From: Planctomycetota bacterium
GTDB taxonomy: Bacteria > Planctomycetota > UBA1135 > JACQFD01
Length of the DNA: 64,000 nt
Assembly (NCBI GenBank): GCA_016200225.1
Contig: JACQFD010000039.1
Span: 186,001-250,000 of the forward strand
Direction of reading: 5' to 3'
Shown here: positions 51,666 to 59,446 of the stretch, piece after piece
How the letters are laid out: every line of letters begins with the position of its first letter
How positions within the stretch are numbered: position 1 is the first letter of the stretch
Notes under the pieces: model-generated
What the model was told of the DNA's origin: nothing
The model's input: only the letters and a program-made list of their open reading frames with translations
The model's database searches: none
Position numbers and translations under genes: made by a program

Positions 51666-51690
51666 GTTGTAGACGATGTTTTCTGTGAAG

Positions 51691-51716
51691 AGACGGGCGT
51701 TTGGCGCCCGTCTTTT
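51691..51716 (+). terminator. Rho-independent terminator
   Basis: A 9-bp perfect stem (AGACGGGCG at 51691-51699 pairs with CGCCCGTCT at 51705-51713), a 5-base loop and a T-rich tail (TTTGTTTT) 26 bases after the stop of the FlgM-like gene. Confidence 0.9.
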
Positions 51717-51847
51717 GTTTTCACAAGATCATCGGCGCGATGGTCCCTTGAATTCGGCCGGAATTTCGTTAATAAAACTGTCCGTCGCCGGAGCCCGGCG
51801 CGGACAATAGTAATACCAACCCGAACACGGATTCTTCGAGGAAAACC

Positions 51848-52564
51848 ATGGGACTATACGATCGCGATTATATGCAAAACGGCGGAGTCGTCGCGCGCGC
51901 GGCGACGAGCGAACGCGCCGATTTTATTGTAAGAACATACTTCCATTTGCTCGGCGCCGTGCTGGCGTTCATCGGGCTCGAGGCGCTGCTCGTCTCGTCC
52001 GGTTTCGGCGAATCATTTGTAAATACGCTCGGATCCACGCGATTCGGCTGGCTTCTCGTCATGGGCGCATTTGTCGGAATAAGTTATCTCGCGGATCGCT
52101 GGGCGCGCAGCGCGACGTCGATGGGAATGCAATACGCGGGACTCGGACTCTACGTCGCCGCGGAGTCGATCATATTTCTTCCGTTAATTACAATTGCGGC
52201 GCATTACGGCCCGCCGAACGTCCTGCCGGCCGCGGGCGGAATCACGGGAATCGTGTTCGCGGTGCTCACGGCGATTGTATTTGTTACGCGCAAGGATTTC
52301 AGTTTCATGCGCGGCGTACTGATGCTGTGCGGATTCATCGCGCTCCTCGCGATCGTCGCTGGAGTTATATTTAACTTTCAGCTGGGAATATTCTTTGCGA
52401 TCGCGATGATCGGTCTCGCGGCGGGATATATCTTATACGACACGTCGAACGTCATGCTGCACTACCGCACCGACCAGCACGTGAGCGCGTCGCTCGCTTT
52501 GTTCGCATCCGTCGCGCTGCTGTTTTATTATATTTTAGTATTCTTGATGCGTTTGCGGCGGTAG
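51848..52564 (+). CDS. Bax inhibitor-1/YccA family membrane protein
   Basis: A protein of 238 residues with seven membrane helices and the family layout: a short cytoplasmic head (ARAATSERADFIVRTYFHLL), then helices such as AVLAFIGLEALLVSSGF and YAGLGLYVAAESIIFLPLI. The last ones carry GLAAGYILYDTSNVMLHY with the two conserved acidic positions (the second near SVALLFYYILVFL). Bacterial members act as pH-sensitive calcium leak channels or in membrane-protein quality control. GAGGA lies 5 bases before the ATG. The gene stands alone. Confidence 0.9.
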   Translation: MGLYDRDYMQNGGVVARAATSERADFIVRTYFHLLGAVLAFIGLEALLVSSGFGESFVNTLGSTRFGWLLVMGAFVGISYLADRWARSATSMGMQYAGLGLYVAAESIIFLPLITIAAHYGPPNVLPAAGGITGIVFAVLTAIVFVTRKDFSFMRGVLMLCGFIALLAIVAGVIFNFQLGIFFAIAMIGLAAGYILYDTSNVMLHYRTDQHVSASLALFASVALLFYYILVFLMRLRR

Positions 52565-52665
52565 GCGAATAAATTTCGACGCGGTCATCGGTCCTTGGAT
52601 GGTGCGGAAATGCCCCGTAGACACGCAGCCATCGTTACAGTTGTCGTTCGCGATGCGCGGGCAAT

Positions 52666-52842
52666 GTAAAAATCGTACTGGACGCGTCGATGGCCCTCGC
52701 GTGGGCATTTCCTGACGAGACGACGGATCATACAAATGCGGTTTTGCGCGCAGCTCGCGACACACGCGCGATTGTTCCGTCGCTCTGGTTTCATGAAATA
52801 TCAAAGGGCCTGGTGACGGCGACGGAAAAAGAATTGGATTGA
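52666..52842 (+). pseudogene. Relic of a PIN-domain (VapC) toxin gene
   Basis: Within the 363-bp gap 52565-52927 one frame reads VKIVLDASMALAWAFPDE ... NAVLRAARDT ... IVPSLWFHEISKGLVTA ... ELD and then stops. This is the first half of a PIN domain: the first catalytic Asp in VLDAS, and the second acidic residue in WFHEI. It has no start codon in frame and ends after 58 codons, with the third and fourth acidic sites missing. No antitoxin gene is visible upstream. The rest of the gap shows nothing I recognise. Confidence 0.65.
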
Positions 52843-52927
52843 AACAGGCGGCGCAACGAAGAGGGGTCGCGCTTCATAAACCGAACCCCATGAACTTCTA
52901 ACTGTTGAAAGCCGTGCAATTAGTAAT

Positions 52928-55921
52928 TTATTTTTTTAACAACTCAACAGCCACCGCCGCAATCTTTGCATTCGCGTCGCTGATTTCGAAGTCGCCGGAA
53001 GCGGAATAGCCGGCGGATTCGGTCGCTTCGAAATGATAGTTTCCGGGCGCGAACGCGGCACGCGCGAGGTAATAACCAAAATTCATTTCGAACCGTTGAA
53101 TGTTATCATAACAAGTCGCGCCCGAACGATTTGTTATGACCATTCGAAGATACTCCGCGGAATCCTCGGGCGGCGTGGCATCCTTCGGATATGTTAACTT
53201 AAATTCGCGCGCCGCTCCGCGCGCGACTTCGAATTCGGCGGACGTTTCCTCGCCCGAATGGATCTCGACGTCGAGGACGCGCGCGGCCGTCGCGCCGACG
53301 GAGCGCCAATCTTCATATAAAATTTGATATTTTCCTGGCTCGAGACTCGCGCGGAAATCGCCCGAATTGTCCATTTGAATCCCGATTCCGGAAAGGCGTT
53401 CGCGGTTCATCGTCGACATGCCGAGGTTGTTCACGCGCGCGTCGCCCTTCACGCGCGGATGAACCACAAGCGTCCCGGGCTGCTCAATCTTAATCACGCC
53501 GAAATCGCAGGTTTCATGAGTGTTCACATGGCGGACTCCAGATTTATATATTCCGACGTTCGGCGCCTTGATGTCCAAATAGTAATCTCCCGGAACAATA
53601 TCTACAATTTCAAATGTTCCGTCCGCCGCGATCTCGTGCGCGTTCTGAATTCCGCTGGAGCCTCGCCGATACGCGAGCACGCTGGCGTTCGCAATTGGGT
53701 TCGATTGAGAATCGACCAGTCGTCCGCGGATTTTCCCAGAAACATCAATTTTCGGAATCGTAATAATCAATTCCCCCGCGTCCGCGCATACACCCTCAAT
53801 GGTTTTGACCGTGATGGCGCCGTACGGCGGCGAACCGACGCGTACTTTCATCGGCTCCGCGGGGCAACCCGATAGTTTAAATTCTCCCGCGTCGTTCGTG
53901 CGCGCCTGGCCGCCGTGGAGATTCGCTTTACTGTTATAATCGGACGGCTGCGCGAAGATGGTACAATTAGCCTGCGGAGCGCCCTTTTCGTCGACAACTC
54001 TTCCGACGAGCGCAATCCCCGCGTCGATGATCGGATTCCAGTGAACCTCCTCTCCGGGAGCGCCCTGAAGTTTTGCACTGATCCGTCCGAGCTTTGGAGC
54101 GAATGCGACGGCATCGAGCATCGTCGACGGCAAACCAACGATTCTGAAAGTGCCGTCTTTTTTAGTAAAATCGAGAAAACCGTCGGGTCCGCGCGCACCG
54201 TTGATTTCAATTTGACAATCCGCGACGGGCGATCCGCCGCCGTCGCGGACCGTGCCCGCGAGGATCACTTCTTTTTGTAATGTTATGTCGAGCGAAGCGT
54301 TGCTTTCCGACGCGACGGAAATTGTATCTTTAAATAAACCGAACCCCGACCGGGCGACGAAAATTTCCCTTTGCCCGGCGGGCACCGATTGAAGTGTAAA
54401 TTTACCATTGGCATCGCTGGTCGCGTCGGGGACGACGGCGTAAAACCCAACAGTTCCATTGCTCATGACCGGAGGATTTCTGTAGTCGGCGCGGCCGCTC
54501 TTGATGACGGCTCCGGCGATTGGATCGCCCTTGTCGTCGTGCACGCGCCCCGCAAGCGACGCGCCTGGATCGGTAATTTGTAATGTTAATGAAAGCGTCG
54601 TTCCTTTTTGCGCGTCCAACCGCACGGCGACGGATGGCGCGAATCCGAGCGCCGCCGCGAATGCATGATAATCGAACGCGATGTCGATCTGGCGCAAGTG
54701 AAACGTTCCGTCCGCGCCGCTCGTCGCCACGGGCCAGTCGGCGTCAAGGCTATTGATACTCCAGAAGTAAATGGTTGCATTCGGAAACGGCGCTCCCGAT
54801 TTATCGATAACTTTGCCGTCGAGATCGTACCCCTGCGGAAGTTTGATCGTCATTTCCTTCGTTTTTCCCGCGTCGATCGTCGCACGCCGCGAACGCGCGC
54901 AATCGAACCACAGACTGACGTCGCCCGGGGGTAATTGTTGGAATTGAACGTCGCCGTTCGCATCGGTAAATTCATGTTTATTATATACTTTTCCCTTGTC
55001 CCGGTCCGCAAACCGGGACCACCCGACGCCGATGCGCGCCGCAGGCGAATCGTCAAAATAACGAACGTGCATCATTAGCGATCCGAAATTTGCCGTTCGC
55101 GATTCCGGCGCCGATTCCGGTTGCGCGGGCGCCTCCACTCTCCGCGATTCGGTTGTGGCGGGGACGCTCGCGGCCGCGATCGCCGGTTTGGATGTACTCA
55201 ACGCCGCGATCGGCGCGGCGGCGGTATTATTTACATTTGCATCCGCCGCGGAGCCGCCGCCGTAGTTATAATAAAATAAACACAAACCGGCGAAGAATAG
55301 TATTATTGCCGATGCGATAAGTAATTTTGATTTTGTCGTCATGATCATCAATCCCGGAAACATCGTTAAATTCGATTTTGCCACGCCGAGGGCCGCGATC
55401 GGCAGCAGCGCGTCCGCGGCGTTGCGCGCGCCGCCTCGGCGGGCGGCGAGTTCGGCACGTATCAATTCGAGTGCGCGCTTTTGTCGCGTCCGCACGGTTT
55501 CGACCGGTAAGTCGAGTTTTCGCGCGATGGCGCGCGGGGGGAGTCCTTCGAAGTATTTCAGTAATATTACATCTCGATAGGGCGGTTCGAGGCGCGCCAC
55601 CGCGTCAACCATGTCGCGCCGCGCTTCTTCGCGTTCGAGAATTTCGGCCATCGACGGCACGGACTCGGGCCGCGCGGCGTCGTGTTCGCGGCGGTTGCGC
55701 GCGCTGTCGCGGCGGAGCGAATCGCGCGCGACGTTTCTAACTAATGTCGCGAGCCACGCGCGAAGCGTCCGCGGCCGCGAATCTCGCGATTGCATCGCGG
55801 CGAGCCACGTCTGCTGCACGGCGTCGTCCACGCGGTTCTCGTCGCCGAGGATCGCGCGGGCGAGCGCGCGGACGAAGCCCTCGTGTAGTAATAATGATTC
55901 GGGATCGGGATGGACGGCCAC
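52928..55921 (-). CDS. Sigma-70 factor fused through a membrane helix to extracytoplasmic beta-domains
   Basis: A protein of 997 residues starting with GTG at 55921. Residues 10-75 are sigma region 2 (DDAVQQTWLAAMQ, then RTLRAWLATLVRNVARDSLR), and residues 105-158 are region 4 with its helix-turn-helix (YRDVILLKYFEGLPPRAIAR, then LPVETVRTRQKRAL). A single membrane helix lies at about 199-219 (KLLIASAIILFFAGLCLFYY), followed by an Ala/Pro-rich linker. The rest is a chain of carboxypeptidase-regulatory-like beta-domains (LAGRVHDDKGDPIAGAVIK, LAGTVRDGGGSPVADCQIE, IRGRLVDSQSNPIANASVL). So the sigma part faces the cytoplasm and about 780 residues face outside. Regulation by signal-driven release of the sigma part is an inference. 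It diverges from the operon at 56.3 kb. Confidence 0.85.
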   Translation of the reverse strand: MAVHPDPESLLLHEGFVRALARAILGDENRVDDAVQQTWLAAMQSRDSRPRTLRAWLATLVRNVARDSLRRDSARNRREHDAARPESVPSMAEILEREEARRDMVDAVARLEPPYRDVILLKYFEGLPPRAIARKLDLPVETVRTRQKRALELIRAELAARRGGARNAADALLPIAALGVAKSNLTMFPGLMIMTTKSKLLIASAIILFFAGLCLFYYNYGGGSAADANVNNTAAAPIAALSTSKPAIAAASVPATTESRRVEAPAQPESAPESRTANFGSLMMHVRYFDDSPAARIGVGWSRFADRDKGKVYNKHEFTDANGDVQFQQLPPGDVSLWFDCARSRRATIDAGKTKEMTIKLPQGYDLDGKVIDKSGAPFPNATIYFWSINSLDADWPVATSGADGTFHLRQIDIAFDYHAFAAALGFAPSVAVRLDAQKGTTLSLTLQITDPGASLAGRVHDDKGDPIAGAVIKSGRADYRNPPVMSNGTVGFYAVVPDATSDANGKFTLQSVPAGQREIFVARSGFGLFKDTISVASESNASLDITLQKEVILAGTVRDGGGSPVADCQIEINGARGPDGFLDFTKKDGTFRIVGLPSTMLDAVAFAPKLGRISAKLQGAPGEEVHWNPIIDAGIALVGRVVDEKGAPQANCTIFAQPSDYNSKANLHGGQARTNDAGEFKLSGCPAEPMKVRVGSPPYGAITVKTIEGVCADAGELIITIPKIDVSGKIRGRLVDSQSNPIANASVLAYRRGSSGIQNAHEIAADGTFEIVDIVPGDYYLDIKAPNVGIYKSGVRHVNTHETCDFGVIKIEQPGTLVVHPRVKGDARVNNLGMSTMNRERLSGIGIQMDNSGDFRASLEPGKYQILYEDWRSVGATAARVLDVEIHSGEETSAEFEVARGAAREFKLTYPKDATPPEDSAEYLRMVITNRSGATCYDNIQRFEMNFGYYLARAAFAPGNYHFEATESAGYSASGDFEISDANAKIAAVAVELLKK

Positions 55922-56278
55922 GGCGATTAGTTACAGGAACGCAGCATGTGTCGAAAACGGTTCAAAATTACAGTGCAATCTTGCGGTCGGTTCCCATGCC
56001 CGCCAGTCGTCGTGTGACAACTTTGGTCGCCGATTTGAAATTTCCATTTGCGGCGCCCGCGGGACGTTTACAGATTGCGATGCCTGGACTGCCCACAAGG
56101 CAGTCCCGTCGGCCCGGCCGCGCCGGAAAACCATTTCCGATCGCTGCCGGACGTTGTGGTGGAACTTCGAGGAACATGAGATCGCACCGCTCAGATTTCC
56201 CGGACAAGCCGCCGGTTAATACAAAACAACAGTTGTTTTTGTTCATTTACCGATTTGGCAATCGAGTTTGGAGATCCC
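55922..56278. promoter_or_regulatory. Divergent intergenic region between sigma fusion and Cys-rich operon
   Basis: These 357 bases separate two divergent transcription units and hold no credible gene. They must contain the promoters of both. I see no clear repeat or inverted operator by eye. An AT-rich patch at about 56215-56260 lies before the plus-strand operon, and GGAG stands 6 bases before its first ATG. Confidence 0.4.
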
Positions 56279-56686
56279 ATGACCACGCGACCTCTGCTTC
56301 CGGCCGGTTTCCTGGCGTTCTTTACTTATGCAATTCTAAGTGTAACATCCGGTTGGCGAGCGACCGGCGACCGGTGTTCGTTAAAAGCGAGAATCAACGC
56401 CGCCGGCAATTTCGATTTGGAATGCAACGGAAGCTGCAACGGCGTCAACGCCGGATGCGGCGCGACGATTACTTATTTTCCCGGCGGACTTTTTATCGTT
56501 TGCAAATGCTCGACGTCCGGAGGCTGGGCCACGCCCGCGACGCCGTGCATCGGCTACGCGCTCTCCGGCGACGGCGGCCAGACGTATTATTTGGATTGCG
56601 GTCCGAATACGTGCCAGTACGATTGTTTTGTAAATTCAATGATCGACGAAGTTTCATTCAAATCCGTCTGCGTGTGCCCGAGTTAA
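56279..56686 (+). CDS. Small secreted cysteine-rich protein
   Basis: A protein of 135 residues. The signal peptide is MTTRPLLPAGFLAFFTYAILS followed by polar sequence. The mature part of about 110 residues has 12 cysteines, an even number, in patterns such as LECNGSCNGVNAGCG, VCKCST, DCGPNTCQYDC and VCVCPS. No family is recognised. It probably folds outside the cytoplasm with up to six disulfides. The start was chosen for the GGAG 6 bases upstream and for the signal peptide. The next gene begins one base after its stop. Confidence 0.7.
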   Translation: MTTRPLLPAGFLAFFTYAILSVTSGWRATGDRCSLKARINAAGNFDLECNGSCNGVNAGCGATITYFPGGLFIVCKCSTSGGWATPATPCIGYALSGDGGQTYYLDCGPNTCQYDCFVNSMIDEVSFKSVCVCPS

Positions 56687-56687
56687 C

Positions 56688-58337
56688 ATGAAGAAACTAT
56701 TCATCGCCTCGGTCGTCGCGTCGTTCGTAAGCGCGATCGTAATCATTATATTCTTAAATAACGACGCGTCCGGCGGGGCGCGCGCAGGCGGCGGGGGCAA
56801 TTCAAATCCGCCCAAGACCAATGGCCGCGCGGGTGCGCGCGCGGAGACTTCCGCCGCGTTCGCGGAGGCGAAGCGCGCGGCCGTCGAATCGCCGCCCGCC
56901 GAGCCGATATGTACAATTAGAGTCGTATCGACGGAGGCGGACGCGCCGATCTCCGGCGCCTCGGTCTACCGCGCGGACAAGCTCGCGCGCTTGCTACAAA
57001 TCGACTCGGATCGATGCAGTTATCTCGGCGTGACCGACGCGCGCGGCGCGCTTGCCGTGCCCGCCGATATGTGTAATATTACAGATCGCGAAGCCATCGT
57101 CGCGTGCGCGGGGGGATATTGTTTAAATTCGCTGGCGCATCCGCCGAAAACGGCCGATCTTAATTATATTCGCCTCCAACCGGCCCGAACGCTTCGGATC
57201 GAATGCAAAGATACGGCGGGGTTTCCGCTGCCGGGCGCGATCGTTTCGCTCTCGCCGATCGCCGTTCCGCGCACGATCGGCGATCGGAACGCCTCGACCG
57301 ACGCGTGCCTCGCGGGGGCGGATCCGCGGACGGCAATCTACAGTTCCGCGACGGATTCGAAAGGCGGCGCGTCGTTCGACACGCTGCCGGCGGGCACGTT
57401 CGGAATCTGGGTCGACAAGCGCGGTTATTGTAAAATCAGCGGTCCGAATATTTGCAATCCAGAATCGCCGACGCCGCCCGAGGAATTCCGTCTCGGGCGC
57501 GCGCTCGCGGCCGTCGTGAGCGCGAGCGGTGGAAAATTTATAAGTTATTCGGGCGAAGGCGACGGCGCGAGTCTCGCCGCCGATCCCGCCGCGGCGAGGA
57601 TTCGGGCGGAATTGGAAAAGATGTATCCGTCGAGCCTCGTTTTCACCGGGCGCGAAACGATCGACGGAAGCCGTTCGATCCGGCTCAAATTCCTCGCGGC
57701 GGATCTTACCGTTATTGCGTATACGGCTGAATTATATGAATTGGACGACCCGCGGGTATTACAAAAAATCGAACTGCCCTCCGGAAGCGGCGCGCATGTC
57801 CCGGCCGCGGATGTTCATATTCGCATCGTCGACGCGTCCGGCGCGGAGTGCGCGGTCGATGATTGTTATTTAATGTTCAATGTAGACGGAAATTCGTTTC
57901 GGGCGGGGCCCGTGAAGAACGATAATATTTACAGATTGCCCGCGGCGACGTTGCTGACGCCGACGATGTCGAACGGCGCGGTCGCGCGCAAAATGAAAGA
58001 GGGCGGATTGTATATTCCGGACTCGAACGCTACCGAATTGACAATTCATATCCATTGCCGCCTGCGGCGCTGCCGGTTCGCGCTGGAGACCGAGACGGGG
58101 GCGCTCGACGTCAACGCGGCGTTGTTTATATCAATTGGCGAATCGAAGTTCGCGTTCGCGCTCGACGCGGCGGCGAACAACGGACTCTGGCTTCCGGTGG
58201 GAAGCACCAAAGTAATTGTAAAATCGCTCGGTATCGAGTCCGCGGAAACCTCCATCGAAGTCTTGGAATCGAGCCGCGGCGGCGATCAGAATATTCCCGT
58301 TCGCGTTCATTTTACGAACCGCGCGCCTTCCAAATGA
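56688..58337 (+). CDS. Membrane-anchored cysteine-rich beta-domain protein
   Basis: A protein of 549 residues. The N-terminus KKLFIASVVASFVSAIVIIIF is a signal anchor, and an Ala/Gly/Pro-rich linker follows to about residue 70. The outer part has two or more carboxypeptidase-regulatory-like beta-domains (CTIRVVSTEADAPISGASVY, IECKDTAGFPLPGAIVSLS, VHIRIVDASGAECAVDDCYL) and about 13 cysteines. The plan of helix, linker and beta-domains resembles the outer half of the divergent sigma fusion, so the two may be related by descent. It is co-transcribed with the Cys-rich protein upstream and overlaps the MauE-like gene downstream by 4 bases. Confidence 0.72.
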   Translation: MKKLFIASVVASFVSAIVIIIFLNNDASGGARAGGGGNSNPPKTNGRAGARAETSAAFAEAKRAAVESPPAEPICTIRVVSTEADAPISGASVYRADKLARLLQIDSDRCSYLGVTDARGALAVPADMCNITDREAIVACAGGYCLNSLAHPPKTADLNYIRLQPARTLRIECKDTAGFPLPGAIVSLSPIAVPRTIGDRNASTDACLAGADPRTAIYSSATDSKGGASFDTLPAGTFGIWVDKRGYCKISGPNICNPESPTPPEEFRLGRALAAVVSASGGKFISYSGEGDGASLAADPAAARIRAELEKMYPSSLVFTGRETIDGSRSIRLKFLAADLTVIAYTAELYELDDPRVLQKIELPSGSGAHVPAADVHIRIVDASGAECAVDDCYLMFNVDGNSFRAGPVKNDNIYRLPAATLLTPTMSNGAVARKMKEGGLYIPDSNATELTIHIHCRLRRCRFALETETGALDVNAALFISIGESKFAFALDAAANNGLWLPVGSTKVIVKSLGIESAETSIEVLESSRGGDQNIPVRVHFTNRAPSK

Positions 58338-58753
58338 AGAAGTTCCTTCGCGCGCTGTTGACTGCGGAATTATTATTTACGGCGGCCGTCAAGCTCCTCG
58401 GCGGGCACCGCCGGGAGTACGCGCTCGCGCCGCCGATTTTTTATATATTTATTATTTTGGAACTGGCGCTCGCGGCGGCTCTCCTTTCCGCACATTACAA
58501 AACCGCCGCGTACGCCGCCTGCTGTTTTTTCGCCGCGAGCCTCGTGTGGACGTGGATGCATCCGGCGCAGGAGTGCGGATGTTTCGGCGCGCTCGGAGTG
58601 TTTCTGGCGCACCGCGCGCGATTGTTTATATCGGCTGTCTCGGGCGCGTGCGCGGCGCTTCTCGCGTTGTCCGCGGAATTGCGGATCGACGGCGCGCGAG
58701 CGCGGGGCGCGCCGCCGGCGGGGCGACTAATCTTTAATCGTGACCGATTTTAA
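58334..58753 (+). CDS. MauE/DoxX-family redox-associated membrane protein
   Basis: A protein of 139 residues with about four membrane helices: LRALLTAELLFTAAVKLLGG, a second helix near IFYIFIILELALAAALLSA, a third in AAYAACCFFAASLVWTW, and a fourth in ARLFISAVSGACAALLAL. Between helices three and four lies the MauE/DoxX string HPAQECGCFGALG with a Cys pair. MauE-type proteins are linked to disulfide formation or thiol redox in the envelope. Its ATG overlaps the stop of the upstream gene (ATGA). Two Cys-rich partners in the same operon fit a folding role. Its last 27 bases overlap the convergent lipoprotein gene. Confidence 0.78.
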   Translation: MKKFLRALLTAELLFTAAVKLLGGHRREYALAPPIFYIFIILELALAAALLSAHYKTAAYAACCFFAASLVWTWMHPAQECGCFGALGVFLAHRARLFISAVSGACAALLALSAELRIDGARARGAPPAGRLIFNRDRF

Positions 58754-59395
58754 CATATTCTCGAAATCGGCGCGCGCCGCGGCGACGGATTTCGCGGGAC
58801 CCGCGAATCTAAAGAAAAACGCCCCGGCGGCGTTTTCGGCGGTTGCATTAATAAGTATTCCATTATTAATCTTGCCGGTGACCTGCATTTGCGGATTTGT
58901 TTCTGTAATATTACCTTCCGCTTCGAATGTCTTGAAAGTGCGGGTCGCTCCCTTGATTTCCCCTATTTTCGCCTGCTCGATCGCGAGCGGTTTTCCGTCG
59001 GCAGTCGCCACCTGGCTGAGCCAGCGCGTAACATTTGCATCAAAATTGCCGGCATTTCCGCCGAAGAAGAAAACGGTGATCGTCGGATCCGATGCGTCGC
59101 CCGTTGAGCGCGGGACCGTCAATTCCGCGATGCGCATCGTCGATTTCGGTTGTAATCGTTTCCAACCATTCGGAATGTCGAATTGTATACCCGCCGGCGA
59201 GTCGACGCGCTTGGGATCGAGCGCGGCCGCGGGCGCGTCCTTCTGGCCCGCGTTAACATTAGCATGCGCGCTGTCCATCGGAGCTTTGCGCGCGGGCGTT
59301 TCGTCCGGCGTCGCGCGCGGCGTCGCGTGATCTTCTTTGCATGCGACAAAAGATATGATGGCAAATCCGGCAAAAATTGTAGTGAGTGTTTTCAT
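58727..59395 (-). CDS. Lipoprotein of unknown function
   Basis: A protein of 222 residues. The N-terminus has a lipobox (FVAC, Cys19) after a hydrophobic stretch, so it is a lipid-anchored envelope protein. Residues 20-65 are a disordered Ala/Pro-rich linker. The domain at 65-222 (FDIPNGWKRLQPKSTMRIAELTVP, ITVFFFGGNAGNFDANVTRW, GRFFF-like strand AAGAFFFRFAG, ENMLKSVTI) resembles small alpha/beta domains of the PsbP/Mog1 kind common in planctomycete lipoproteins. No function is assigned. It overlaps the convergent MauE-like gene by 27 bases. Confidence 0.7.
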   Translation of the reverse strand: MKTLTTIFAGFAIISFVACKEDHATPRATPDETPARKAPMDSAHANVNAGQKDAPAAALDPKRVDSPAGIQFDIPNGWKRLQPKSTMRIAELTVPRSTGDASDPTITVFFFGGNAGNFDANVTRWLSQVATADGKPLAIEQAKIGEIKGATRTFKTFEAEGNITETNPQMQVTGKINNGILINATAENAAGAFFFRFAGPAKSVAAARADFENMLKSVTIKD

Positions 59396-59446
59396 GGTTA
59401 TGTGGCGGCAATCGTAGGAAAAAACAGGCCGATTCTCAACCGTTGT

